Numbered from the stretch's first letter, positions 15,748 through 23,279 are shown. The stretch: DNA of 44,716 nt from Verrucomicrobiota bacterium (GCA_003218475.1 QHNR01000035.1:1-44716); one strand, 5' to 3'. Program-made: numbers and translations. Notes: generated by a model from the sequence alone, not told the origin.

Positions 15748-15800
15748 AATGCGCCGTTTTACCTATGAAAACCGCGCATTCATTTTTGCTTTTCTTTTCC
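15748..15800 (+). terminator. Rho-independent terminator downstream of tRNA-Thr
   Basis: AATGCGCCGTTTT (15748-15760) and AAAACCGCGCATT (15768-15780) form a 13-bp stem with one mismatch and a 7-nt loop. The T-rich tract CATTTTTGCTTTTCTTTT follows. It lies inside the element, so the element supplies a new transcription end for the tRNA it occupies. Confidence 0.8.
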
Positions 15801-15844
15801 CGATTCTCGCGCCGATAGTCCCCGAAAACTGACCGCGAAAACAA

Positions 15845-15864
15845 CAACCAAACGACAACCGAAA
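15845..15864 (+). promoter_or_regulatory. Candidate integrase arm-type site, left
   Basis: CAACCAAACGACAACCGAAA matches CAACTAAACGACAACGGAAG at 20765-20784 at 17 of 20 positions, same orientation, each near one end of the element. Repeated sites near both ends are typical arm-binding sites of tyrosine integrases. Confidence 0.45.
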
Positions 15865-15943
15865 ATATGACGAAAAGACGACCGTTCAAAATCCGGGAGC
15901 GCAATTACCGGGCGAGCGCAAAATTTAGATTGCGGAGGGCGAC

Positions 15944-17091
15944 GTGAGGCGAATCGACTTCAGGGTGCGCCGCTACCGGGACCAGAACCGGCCTCGGTGG
16001 AAATTCGTAGTGAGCCATTACGAAGCCGGGGAACGCAAGGGCAAGCTGTTCGAGAAGAAAGCGCAGGCGCAAGCCTTTGCCGCGTTCAAGAAAACGGAAG
16101 CGGAAGCGCAGGGGCTGGGACACGCGGAGTTTTCAACCGATCTGCGCGTGATGACGCAAGATGCGCTTGAGCAGTTGAAGCCGTTCGGCAAGACGATCAC
16201 CGACGCGGTTGCGCACTACGTGGCGCATTTGAAAGCAAGCGAGCGGTCCTGTGGCGCGGCGCAATTGGTCGATGAAATGATTGCTGCTAAGGAACGAGAC
16301 GGCCTTTCGGAGCGGCACACGGAGGACCTTCGCAGTCGGCTCAAAATCTTTGCAGCGAAGTTCGACGGGCAGATGGTTGCCACGATCACGAGTGCGGAGA
16401 TTGACGATTGGTTGCGGTCGCTCCCGGTCGGTCCTGTCACGCGCAATCATTACAGGAGCGTGACCGTGCAGGCGTTCAACTTCGCGATTGGACGGGGATA
16501 CGCGACCCACAATCCAGCGGCCAAAGCAGCTGAGGCGAAAGAGCCGAAAACAAAACCGGGCATTCTCACGGTCGAACAGGCAACAGCGCTATTGGTCAAC
16601 GCTTCGCCGGAGATTCTGCCATACATCGCCATCGGACTGTTTGCCGGTCTGCGCCGTGCGGAGATTGAACGGCTGGATTGGAGCGAGATTGATTTCGACA
16701 GCGGCCACATTGAAGTCACCGCCGAAAAGTGGAAATCCAAGCTGGCCAATCGCTTCATCACGCTACAGCCGAATTTGCGGGCATGGCTCATGCCGCATCG
16801 CCAACTCAAGGGCGACGTCGCGCCAAAGGAAAACTTTCGGGACCTGTTCGATCAAGTGCGCAAGGCCGCTGGCATTCTGGCAGACTGGCCGGACAACGCG
16901 CTGCGACACAGCTTTGCCAGCTATCACGTGGCACACTTCAAAGACGCGAAAGGGCTGGCGCTGGAAATGGTCACACTGACTCCGGGATGCTTTTCAATCA
17001 CTACCGCGCACTCGTGAAACCGAAGGAGGCGGACCGCTATTGGCGCATCCGTCCGGTGGTGACGAAGAAAGTTGTGGCTTTCAAGGCGTGA
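15944..17091 (+). pseudogene. Tyrosine recombinase/integrase, frameshifted before the catalytic Tyr
   Basis: GTG 15944 is preceded by a good ribosome-binding site (GGAGGG). The first frame gives 357 aa to 17017. It includes an N-terminal arm-binding region, a core-binding domain (about 80-185), and the catalytic Arg in GLFAGLRRAEIERLDW (about Arg237). A Lys in TAEKWKSK and LRHSFASYH (about 320-328) follow. The frame then leaves the family consensus at EMVTLTPG. In the +1 frame the sequence continues as GHTDSGMLFNHYRALVKPKEADRYWRI to TGA 17091, including the Tyr nucleophile. Restoring one G at about 16968-16970 (ATGGTCAC to ATGGGTCAC) rebuilds a normal 382-aa integrase. Either the gene is dead or this is a homopolymer sequencing error. 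Confidence 0.9.
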
Positions 17092-17504
17092 CAAGCCAAC
17101 CCGGCGCGGTTCTAATTTCCAATGCGCTGCCATTCGGTCGGCTTTGGTATGGCGAGCCAAATGCAATCACGAACGCAATCGGTTACGCAAAGTTCCGCAG
17201 CCGTTCACACGATGCCGTGATTCGCGTTTACGATGAAGCTGGCAATGTGATCGAAACGCACGAGCACGGCAATCCAACAGAAGCACGGTCATTCGGCGCG
17301 ATGTTTTTGTTTCCGACGTTTTTTCCATTGAGGGTGAGCAGCGCGCCATTCCCGCTGTTTCCGCGTGTAATACTCCCGCCAGTATTGAGCCGTGCGTATT
17401 CGGCGGCGGCCACGCCTTTCAACCTTATGCATAAGATCAAAATAACCGACCGCGCAGACCAAACATTAATGAAGGCAGTTCAGAGCGCATCTAATTTTAC
17501 GTAG
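17088..17504 (+). CDS. Small ORF translationally coupled to the integrase, unknown function
   Basis: GTG 17088 overlaps the restored integrase stop (GTGA). The N-terminal half (VTSQPGAVLISNALPFGRLWYGEPNAITNAIGYAKFRSRSHDAVIRVYDEAGNVIETHEHGNP) reads like a genuine compact protein with beta-strands. The part after about residue 68 is proline- and phenylalanine-rich and overlaps the antisense small gene at 17289-17432, so the true protein may end earlier or be frameshifted. Its position directly behind the integrase suggests an element-encoded accessory function. I do not recognise a family. Confidence 0.5.
   Translation: MTSQPGAVLISNALPFGRLWYGEPNAITNAIGYAKFRSRSHDAVIRVYDEAGNVIETHEHGNPTEARSFGAMFLFPTFFPLRVSSAPFPLFPRVILPPVLSRAYSAAATPFNLMHKIKITDRADQTLMKAVQSASNFT
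17289..17432 (-). CDS. Small basic protein, 47 aa (not in ORF track)
   Basis: On the minus strand ATG 17432 opens MHKVERRGRRRIRTAQYWRE, continues YYTRKQREWRAAHPQWKKRR and ends KQKHRAE, TGA at 17289-17291. It is rich in Arg, Lys, Trp and Tyr with a YWREYYxRKQxEWRAAHP rhythm. The same kind of repeat occurs in the N-terminal region of the HNH gene at 30274, so it may be a stand-alone nucleic-acid-binding segment or a remnant of a similar HNH gene. It overlaps the plus-strand ORF antisense, and only one of the two need be real over this stretch. Confidence 0.5.
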   Translation of the reverse strand: MHKVERRGRRRIRTAQYWREYYTRKQREWRAAHPQWKKRRKQKHRAE

Positions 17505-17531
17505 CCGATTGCATCAAGGAGCCGAAAGGGT

Positions 17532-17563
17532 AAAGGCGTTCGCCGGCGGAGGCGAACGCCTTT
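17532..17563. terminator. Perfect 13-bp hairpin, likely bidirectional terminator
   Basis: AAAGGCGTTCGCC and GGCGAACGCCTTT pair perfectly around GGCGGA. The hairpin lies between the plus-strand ORF ending at 17504 and the minus-strand gene ending at 17612. Flanking A and T runs are part of the stem, as in bidirectional terminators. Confidence 0.65.
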
Positions 17564-17611
17564 CCAATTCGCCTCGGTGTTTAACACACAAGGCCACTCT
17601 ACCTCAAAGCT

Positions 17612-18601
17612 TTACGGTTTGTTCACGACCACTTGCGGCGCAGGTTTGCTCACTTCAAGCTGCGCGCTCACTTTCTGCAGGCCCGCAGTAAGCGCGTCAA
17701 TTTGCTTTTGCTGGCGCGCGACGGTCGCTTGCAATTCCTCAACTTTGCGATTGGACATGGCTTGGGGCTTGCTGGCTTGGGAAGCAGGTACCGAGACCCT
17801 GTTTCCAGCGGCATCGACGAGGCCGGTGCCTAACTTTCCAGAGCTATCGATGAACACAATGAAGGCTTCCGCGATCGGAACGTCCTGACCGATAATGTTG
17901 CTGATATAGGTGCTGTTATTCACCTGGCCAAGCGTACCATCGATACCAGACTGGACCACGCCGATTACATTAATGTTATTGCCGACGTCAATGTCGAACC
18001 CGGCGAAACCACCGAGGGCCGTGTTCAGTGCACCGGTTGTGACGCCCCCGAGCGCAGAAGCGCCAAAAGCGCTGTTGAACGCTCCGTCGATGTTGTTGGC
18101 AAGTGCGAAAGCGCCAAAAGCGTTGTTGGCGCTGGCAAAACCGCCGCCGCTCGAGTCATTATTATAGAGCGCAAAGAAGCCGACAGCATTGTTCTCGCTG
18201 GCGATCATGTTGTTGACGAGCGCGTTAGTTCCAACGGCTGTGTTTCTAGTGCCGCTGAGGTTGAGGATCATCGCTGCGGTGCCAACTGCGGTATTGGAAT
18301 CCCCTTCGGTCCCGACTCCTGTTCGACTGGTGAGGGCCAGCGTTCCAGCGCCAACACCGGTGTTGAAGCTGGCGTCACCGGCTAAAAAGTTGGAATACCA
18401 ACCAACTGCTGTGTTTCCTATGCCGCCTAAGAGCTGATGAAGGGCGTTGCACCCTTCCGCTGTCGTGAACGCGGGATAGCACCCGTCCGGGTTCCCGGGT
18501 ATCTCCGGGGGTAATTGCGCTTGCATTGTTGGCAAAAGCCCAATGCAGGCGAACACGGACAGGATAGTTGTGAATATTTTTAGGCTACTACGATTTTTCA
18601 T
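17612..18601 (-). CDS. Secreted NTAVG-repeat protein with YadA-head-like repeats and C-terminal coiled coil
   Basis: The protein has 329 aa from ATG 18601, preceded by GAAAGGA on the minus strand. A signal peptide (MKNRSSLKIFTTILSVFACIGLLPTMQA) is followed by a short PP-rich segment. About ten loose repeats of N(T/S)A(V/F)Gxx(A/T)L type then run over residues 60-210, resembling the left-handed beta-roll of YadA-type heads and phage tail-fibre domains. After a GNNINVIGV segment comes a coiled coil near the C-terminus (NRKVEELQATVARQQKQIDALTAGLQKVSAQLEV). No outer-membrane anchor follows, so it is probably a secreted, trimeric surface or fibre-like protein. It is cargo of the tRNA-Thr element. 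Confidence 0.75.
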   Translation of the reverse strand: MKNRSSLKIFTTILSVFACIGLLPTMQAQLPPEIPGNPDGCYPAFTTAEGCNALHQLLGGIGNTAVGWYSNFLAGDASFNTGVGAGTLALTSRTGVGTEGDSNTAVGTAAMILNLSGTRNTAVGTNALVNNMIASENNAVGFFALYNNDSSGGGFASANNAFGAFALANNIDGAFNSAFGASALGGVTTGALNTALGGFAGFDIDVGNNINVIGVVQSGIDGTLGQVNNSTYISNIIGQDVPIAEAFIVFIDSSGKLGTGLVDAAGNRVSVPASQASKPQAMSNRKVEELQATVARQQKQIDALTAGLQKVSAQLEVSKPAPQVVVNKP

Positions 18602-19111
18602 TAGCTTAACTTTCCTTTCATTGTTTTGGCCTTCTCTGATTTCCCGCTGGAGAACTCATTTCCGAGAAGCGCGGCTGCGTGATCTGGATTTGGATGACTC
18701 GCGGAAGCGTGGCCATTTGGATGTTCATTTGGAGTTCTTACATTTCTCCAATAGCCCACCGCCGCCTTCCCCGCCCTGTGAGAAGTTGGACAAACTATCG
18801 AACAACGAAGTTTCGCGGCTTTTCGCTAGTCTCCATATAGGACCTTGGTCCTACGACCTTAGTCCTATACGTCCGCCCGTTGGAATCAATCGCTGAGACA
18901 CAGCCCCAAACTCCAATCGGCTTTGCTACGATTATCGGCGATTATTTCCCAATGCTTCATTCGAGTTTCAAATCGACGATGAATCGCCGCGTGAAGTTTC
19001 TCTTGTTGCTGCCCGCCAGCTACTTCGCTTCGAGCAGGCGTTACCCGCTTTGAGGTCGGTGGCTTGGATCGTTCCGAGCAGTACTCGCCGTCATGATGCC
19101 AAAACATTGTT
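18602..19111. other. 510-bp intergenic stretch upstream of the secreted repeat gene
   Basis: No convincing gene was found on either strand. The ORF-track entries here are shadows. The stretch holds the ribosome-binding site of the minus-strand gene and a conspicuous nested inverted repeat at 18837-18868. The rest shows no structure I can support. Confidence 0.5.
18837..18868. promoter_or_regulatory. Nested TAGGAC/GTCCTA inverted repeats, candidate operator
   Basis: TAGGACCTTGGTCCTA is an inverted repeat of 7-bp arms around 2 bp. It is followed by CGACCTTAGTCCTAT, whose reverse complement again begins ATAGGAC. Three related half-sites in 32 bp upstream of the secreted repeat gene look like a regulator-binding cluster. 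The regulator is unknown. Confidence 0.45.
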
Positions 19112-19984
19112 CTACTTTGCCATCGATGTCTCGGACGACCCGTCCTTCGACGTTGGAGCCGATTTCGGTGGACCACCGAATGTCCAGGAACCGCCGAAGA
19201 CGATGGTGCGCCCCTCCGGTCGAGCCACGGCCGAATACTCGTCGTAGTTGTCGAACACCTGATCTTCAAACGATTTCTCTTTCTTCGGCTTGGACGACGG
19301 CTTGCGCTTCTTTGTTGGCGCTGCGTTAGCCGCCTCTCTGAGCGACTTCTTACGAGCGATCACGTCCTCAGCGACGCCAGCCTTAACCGCTGTGACGGCT
19401 TGGCGGCCTTTGTGCTCGGAAACCTTCGCCTCAGCAGCAATTTGCTGCGTCACTTTGCCAGCTTCGGTTGAATTCAACCTAACCTTTTCTTGACCACCTT
19501 TCCTCTGGCGCTCTCGCGCTTGGGCTTCAAGCTGTGGAAGACGAATCTTCGCAATCAACGCCACGCGTTGATCGTCTGTCAGATTCAGGTCCCGGCGCAT
19601 GATGTTCTTGGATATAACAAAACCAGCCGGGTCAGTGCCCTCGTAACGCTTGAAGGCTCGCGGGATGCCTAACTCACGGCAGGCTCTTTCCCGGTGGCGA
19701 CCATCTAGAATCTTGCCCTCATAAGTCGTAATGATCGGGTCTGTCAGACCGCCGTTCTTCTTGATGTCTGCGAGAAACTCTTGGTAGCGCTCCTCCGACA
19801 TTGGCGGCACGAGTTCCGCCAGCGGGTGAGGTTCCATTAGCTCTAGCTCGTGTTGCGGTTTGCCCGTGTCTGGCTGAGTCGGTAGCCGGGCTTGGTTTTC
19901 TAGCTTGCGCTGTTCCTCAGCGCCAGTGGCCTGCTTTGCCCGGAAGGCTTTTAGCTCCTGTTTGTGCGTTGATCTATCTTTCAT
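19112..19984 (-). CDS. ParB N-terminal-domain-like protein
   Basis: The protein has 290 aa from ATG 19984, preceded by AAAGG on the minus strand. After a charged N-terminus, about residues 50-150 match the ParB/Srx-like fold: HPLAELVPPMSEERYQEFLADIKKNGGLTDPIITTYEGKILDGRHRERACRELG, then NIMRRDLNLTDDQRVAL. A helix-turn-helix-like region is at about 175-205 (VTQQIAAEAKVSEHKGRQAVTAVKAG). A basic, lysine-rich tail follows. No ParA partner or parS-like array is visible, so a role as element-encoded regulator or DNA-binding protein is as likely as partitioning. The C-terminal 30 residues look less protein-like and may reflect a frameshift. Confidence 0.8.
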   Translation of the reverse strand: MKDRSTHKQELKAFRAKQATGAEEQRKLENQARLPTQPDTGKPQHELELMEPHPLAELVPPMSEERYQEFLADIKKNGGLTDPIITTYEGKILDGRHRERACRELGIPRAFKRYEGTDPAGFVISKNIMRRDLNLTDDQRVALIAKIRLPQLEAQARERQRKGGQEKVRLNSTEAGKVTQQIAAEAKVSEHKGRQAVTAVKAGVAEDVIARKKSLREAANAAPTKKRKPSSKPKKEKSFEDQVFDNYDEYSAVARPEGRTIVFGGSWTFGGPPKSAPTSKDGSSETSMAK

Positions 19985-20151
19985 CTGCTAGTTACCTTTC
20001 TTTTGTTGGTGTGTGCCGAGTGGTTGGTGAATCCCTTTGCCGCCGCGTCGGCACGTCCGCAGGAGTGAGGGTGTTTTCATTTGGTCTTTTGAGAATTGCG
20101 CGCCGAGTGAGCCGCCATGCTTGCTCGGCGCAAGTTTCTTTGGAGCCGGGT

Positions 20152-20388
20152 TCATCGCCGCAGCACCTCCACGGCTTTTATCTCCCTACGAAGGAGCGCA
20201 CGTTGCACGCGGCTCTTCTGAAACAGGATTGTCTTGTAGCCGAATTTGAAATGCGGGATGATGCCCGCGTAAACCCAATCGCGCAGACGGCGCTCAGGGA
20301 TGTTCAATTCCTTGGCTAGTTGCCGATAGTTCAACAGCGGTTCGAGGCTGTCGCTGACCGCGCTCAGTCGTTCTGGTTTTGCTGCCAT
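20152..20388 (-). CDS. Excisionase-like / MerR-type HTH DNA-binding protein
   Basis: The start is ATG 20388 (MAAKPERLSAVSDSLEPLLNY), giving 78 aa. LLNYRQLAKELNIPERRLRDWVYAGIIPHFKFGYKTILFQKSRV is the compact winged-helix fold shared by excisionases and HTH_17 proteins, with the recognition helix in PERRLRDWV. The size and position at the far end of the element from the integrase fit a recombination directionality factor or element regulator. The upstream ORF extension (MPLFFCIGSRRCG) is unlikely to be translated. Confidence 0.78.
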   Translation of the reverse strand: MAAKPERLSAVSDSLEPLLNYRQLAKELNIPERRLRDWVYAGIIPHFKFGYKTILFQKSRVQRALLRREIKAVEVLRR

Positions 20389-20804
20389 AAAGTGGATGTT
20401 GTCGCGTCGGTTTTGTTTTGTTCCGTTGCAACCGCACCGCCTTGAACCGATGCAAAAAAATAGCGGCACGATTGCTTACCGTGCCGCGTCATGGGCTTCC
20501 GCGACTGTGCCGCCCTTCACCGTTGCCGCCTCAGTGGCTCAGTCTCGAAGACTCAGACAACGTTGTGTTGCTTTGCGGCCTCCACTCCGTATCCGTGGCC
20601 GAACCTGTTTAGATTAGCCCGGAATCCGGGAAAAAAACCAGAATTTTTTCGGCGTGCGAACAGCGGTCCGGGTCCGATCAAACGCCGAATTCGCCGTTTG
20701 AAAATCCCGGTCGGCCAACGATCTTCAATTCAAGTTAATCGTCTCAATAGTTTGCCAAAAACAGCAACTAAACGACAACGGAAGCGGCTCGTGGGGCTAC
20801 GCGT
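20389..20804. other. Right-end noncoding region of the element
   Basis: These 416 bp have no supported gene. They contain the likely promoter of the minus-strand HTH gene, a loose inverted repeat (TTCGGCGT near 20650 and ACGCCGAA near 20690) and the right arm-type motif at 20765. The plus-strand ORF from 20491 is an artefact that reads through the tRNA fragment. Confidence 0.5.
20765..20784 (+). promoter_or_regulatory. Candidate integrase arm-type site, right
   Basis: CAACTAAACGACAACGGAAG is the counterpart of 15845-15864 at the other end of the element, in the same orientation. Confidence 0.45.
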
Positions 20805-20851
20805 CGGTTTCGTAAACCGCAGGTCACGGGTTCGAATCCCGTCGTCGGCTC
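20805..20851 (+). repeat. attR: right 47-bp direct repeat (3' fragment of tRNA-Thr)
   Basis: It is identical to 15692-15738. It contains the anticodon arm, variable region, T arm and 3' acceptor strand of tRNA-Thr, without the 5' half. It is the remnant of the original chromosomal tRNA 3' end left after integration. Confidence 0.95.
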
Positions 20852-20984
20852 CAGCCTCCCTTTTCATCGTGGCTTTTGCGCAGCACGGCTCCAAGACTAC
20901 GGCCTGGCGGGAAGTCGACTGCGATTGCTTTGTGTTCGCTCATCAAATGTTGAGCGTTGAAATTCGATTTCAGAAAAACTTTGC

Positions 20985-21779
20985 ATGACAGATTCCTCTG
21001 AACGTGCCAGCTCCGTCTCGATCGTCATTCCTACTTTGAACGAAGAGGAAAACATTGAGCCATTGGTTTCTCAAATCACTGCATGCGCTGTTCCTTTTGT
21101 GGAAATCTTATTCGTTGATGATCATTCCACGGACAACACACGCGGCAAGATCCACGATCTCGCGAGAACTCAGCCAATCCGCTTAATTGAACAAGACGGA
21201 GCAGACATCGGATTGGCTGGCGCAATTATGTCGGGCGCCCACGCTGCGAAAGGAGAAATTCTTCTGGTGATGGATGCGGACCTGAGTCATCCGCCCGATC
21301 GAATCAACGAGCTGTTGGCGCCGTTATTTGCGGACGCTGCAGATTTGGTAGTTGGGAGCCGATATGTAACAGGCGGATCCACACCCGGTTGGCCCATCTG
21401 GCGGCGGATCGTGTCCCGAACAGGTGCCGCCCTCGCCTATCCATTGACTGGCCTGCACGATTCGATGTGCGGCTTTTTTGCTATTGGCCGTTCCCGGCTG
21501 CTCAACTTGGCACCGCAAACCAGCGGTTTCAAAATTGTCTTCGAGACGATGGTGCGCGCTCATGGCACGCTGCGCGTACACGAAATTCCCATCGCTTTTC
21601 GCGAACGCGTACGCGGGAAATCGAAAATGTCATTCAGCGTTGCGCTGCGGTTTTTTTTCCGCTGGATGTGCGCGATGTTCCAGCACCTGATCCGCAGCCT
21701 GCAGCATCACGAACTGCCCGCAAGACCGACAATCAGCAATGGAGGAATAAGCCGCGAAAGTTTTCGGGAATCGAAGTGA
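20985..21779 (+). CDS. Family 2 glycosyltransferase, polyprenyl-phosphate mannosyl/glucosyl transferase-like
   Basis: The 264-aa protein has a GT-A fold. It shows VSIVIPTLNEEENIEPLV (about 10-27), EILFVDDHSTDNT (about 40-52), the metal-binding LLVMDADLSHPPDRI (about 88-102) and ADLVVGSRYVTGGSTPGWPIWRRIVSRTG. The set is typical of dolichol/polyprenol-phosphate hexose synthases. C-terminal FRERVRGKSKMSF also fits. No long transmembrane domain follows, so it is the soluble or peripheral single-domain form. It probably loads a sugar onto a lipid carrier for envelope glycan or protein glycosylation. It converges on the D,D-carboxypeptidase gene. Confidence 0.92.
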   Translation: MTDSSERASSVSIVIPTLNEEENIEPLVSQITACAVPFVEILFVDDHSTDNTRGKIHDLARTQPIRLIEQDGADIGLAGAIMSGAHAAKGEILLVMDADLSHPPDRINELLAPLFADAADLVVGSRYVTGGSTPGWPIWRRIVSRTGAALAYPLTGLHDSMCGFFAIGRSRLLNLAPQTSGFKIVFETMVRAHGTLRVHEIPIAFRERVRGKSKMSFSVALRFFFRWMCAMFQHLIRSLQHHELPARPTISNGGISRESFRESK

Positions 21780-21795
21780 TTTGTAGTCAGCGCCC

Positions 21796-22830
21796 TCACA
21801 TCAAGAGGCCCCAGGAAAGTAGCGCTGATGCATCGCGCCACACGCGGCTCGAGCTGTCGCCCAGTACAACAACGATCACGTCCTTGCCAGGACGCGTGCC
21901 ACTTGCGATCAAACATTTGCCTGCAGCGTCGGTATAACCAGTTTTCATCCCATTGCAGTAAGGGACGCGTCTGAGAAGTTTGTTCGTATTTTCAAGTTCG
22001 CGCGTGCGACCATTGGCATAGCGAAAAACAAGCTGCGGAAGACAAACGATTGAGCGGATCGTTGGGTTTGCGTAGGCAGCGCGCGCAATGAGCGAGAGGT
22101 CGCGCGCGCTTGAGTACTGGCCCGGCACCGGCAAACCATTTGGATTCACAAAGTGCGAATGCACGGCTCCAAGTTCCTGGGCGCGTCTGTTCATGACTTC
22201 CGCAAACGCTTGCACGCTGCCCGCATTATCTCGCGCCAAACATCGCGCAACGTCATTGGGACTTTTCACCAGCAATGCCCGAAGGAGATCGATGCGTTGA
22301 TAAGTGTCGCCTGCCTTAATGTTCAACTTCACTGGGTCGGCCATTGTATCTACCGGTTGGACAGTGACTGCCCGGTCCAAAAAACCGCTCTCCGCTACAA
22401 TGAGAGCTGTCAGCAATTTTTGCGTGCTCGCTGCCGGTCGTATTTGGTCCGGGTTTTTTTCGTACAGTATTTTTCCGCTGTTTGCGTCGACCACGATCAC
22501 CGACGCGGCGCTGGTTTTCGGTATTCCCTCGGGAGTGAACTCGGTCGGCGCGGGAATTGTGTCTTCAGTGTCTTGTTTGACCTTTGCGCGTTTCCGGTGC
22601 GACGAAGCATGACTTGATTTCGAGCTTTTAGTCTTTTGAGCGGATTTAGACTCAGCGTCCGCATCGTCCGTGTCCGTGTCCCTAGCTGTGACCGCCTTCG
22701 CTTTGCGAACGGGGCCGGAAACCCCGCTCGGTCGCACTGCCTCGGAGTCAGCTGCATCCTGACTCCAAGCGCTAAGCGCGAACGCTGAGAGGAGTGCGCA
22801 AAGAAGGAGAGTTCGTTTGCGCCACATCAT
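21796..22830 (-). CDS. D-alanyl-D-alanine carboxypeptidase (PBP5/DacA-like)
   Basis: The protein has 344 aa from ATG 22830 (MMWRKRTLLLCALLSAFALSAWSQ). A signal peptide leads to a long low-complexity, Lys/Ser/Asp-rich linker (about 25-105) and then the S11 penicillin-binding domain. The catalytic residues are Ser135-Thr-Gln-Lys138 (AASTQKLL), Ser190-Pro-Asn192 (KSPNDVA) and Lys296-Thr-Gly (MKTGYTDAAGKCL). It trims the terminal D-Ala of peptidoglycan stem peptides in the periplasm. The C-terminal stalk and amphipathic anchor of E. coli PBP5 are absent. The charged N-terminal linker may act as a wall-spanning spacer instead. Confidence 0.94.
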   Translation of the reverse strand: MMWRKRTLLLCALLSAFALSAWSQDAADSEAVRPSGVSGPVRKAKAVTARDTDTDDADAESKSAQKTKSSKSSHASSHRKRAKVKQDTEDTIPAPTEFTPEGIPKTSAASVIVVDANSGKILYEKNPDQIRPAASTQKLLTALIVAESGFLDRAVTVQPVDTMADPVKLNIKAGDTYQRIDLLRALLVKSPNDVARCLARDNAGSVQAFAEVMNRRAQELGAVHSHFVNPNGLPVPGQYSSARDLSLIARAAYANPTIRSIVCLPQLVFRYANGRTRELENTNKLLRRVPYCNGMKTGYTDAAGKCLIASGTRPGKDVIVVVLGDSSSRVWRDASALLSWGLLM

Positions 22831-22895
22831 GGCCGAGAAATTAGAGACAAAACTTTCGCGCGCGCAAGCGTCGCGCACATGTTCCGCCGGAACGC

Positions 22896-23279
22896 CTATG
22901 ATTTTCGCGCGCGCTCAATTAGTTCGATTTCATAGCCTTCCGGTGCATCAACGAAGGCGATTCTGCCGCCACTGCTTGGATGCGGCCCGTCCGACAGCGG
23001 GTAACCTTTAGCAGCTGCGTGTTTCGCAAACTTGTCCAAATCGTCCACTTCGAATGCGAGATGCGTCAGATCGGGGCCAACCTGAACCGGACCGCTTTGA
23101 TCAAATTTGCAGAGCTCGATTTCCTCGTCGCTGCCTGGCGCTTTCAAGAAGACAAGCTGCGATCCGCGGCCCGATGTCTGTCGTCCAACCTCTTCGAGTC
23201 CGAGAACATCCTTGTAAAACGAAACCGTTTTCTCCAGGTCGTGTACGCGATAGCGCGTGTGCAGTAGCCTCTTGACCAT
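22896..23279 (-). CDS. VOC-family (glyoxalase-like) protein
   Basis: The 127-aa protein has two VOC half-domains: RLLHTRYRVHDLEKTVSFYKDVLGLEEVGRQ (residues 4-34) and LTHLAFEVDDLDKFAKHAAAKGYPLSDGP...IAFVDAPEGYEIELIER (about 72-124). Metal ligands H7, E56 or E58, H74 and E119 or E122 are in the positions expected for a metal-dependent glyoxalase I-like enzyme. The substrate is not certain. It lies upstream of the carboxypeptidase gene on the same strand. Confidence 0.88.
   Translation of the reverse strand: MVKRLLHTRYRVHDLEKTVSFYKDVLGLEEVGRQTSGRGSQLVFLKAPGSDEEIELCKFDQSGPVQVGPDLTHLAFEVDDLDKFAKHAAAKGYPLSDGPHPSSGGRIAFVDAPEGYEIELIERARKS

Larger units (their letters stand above)
15739..20851. mobile_element. 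tRNA-Thr integrative element (about 5.1 kb)
   Basis: The element is delimited by 47-bp direct repeats in and after tRNA-Thr. It begins with an integrase gene reading inward from the tRNA and ends with an excisionase-like HTH gene near the right end. Both termini also carry a related 20-bp motif in the same orientation, CAACCAAACGACAACCGAAA at 15845 and CAACTAAACGACAACGGAAG at 20765. These could be integrase arm-type sites. Cargo is a secreted repeat protein, a ParB-like protein and small ORFs. No replication, conjugation or capsid gene is visible, so it is a small genomic island, satellite or degraded element. Mobility is doubtful if the integrase frameshift is real. Confidence 0.9.

Noticed and set aside
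15530-15832. 100-aa plus-strand ORF containing DVAQLVEQRFRKPQVTGSNPV
   Set aside because: This is the well-known artefact of translating a tRNA gene. The ORF runs through tRNA-Thr and has no other support.
15629-15904. 91-aa minus-strand ORF with DGIRTRDLRFTKPLLYQLSYVG
   Set aside because: It is the reverse-strand translation artefact of the same tRNA gene.
18543-18896. 117-aa plus-strand ORF upstream of the secreted repeat gene
   Set aside because: It has no ribosome-binding site or family resemblance, and it overlaps the signal-peptide region and operator-like repeats of the minus-strand gene.
20805-20851. Second tRNA-Thr gene
   Set aside because: Only the anticodon arm to 3' end is present. 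There is no 5' acceptor strand or D arm, so it is an attachment-site remnant.
20491-20988. 165-aa plus-strand ORF ending in VGFVNRRSRVRIPSSAP
   Set aside because: It translates the tRNA-Thr 3' fragment at attR and noncoding element DNA, overlapping the start of the GT2 gene in another frame.
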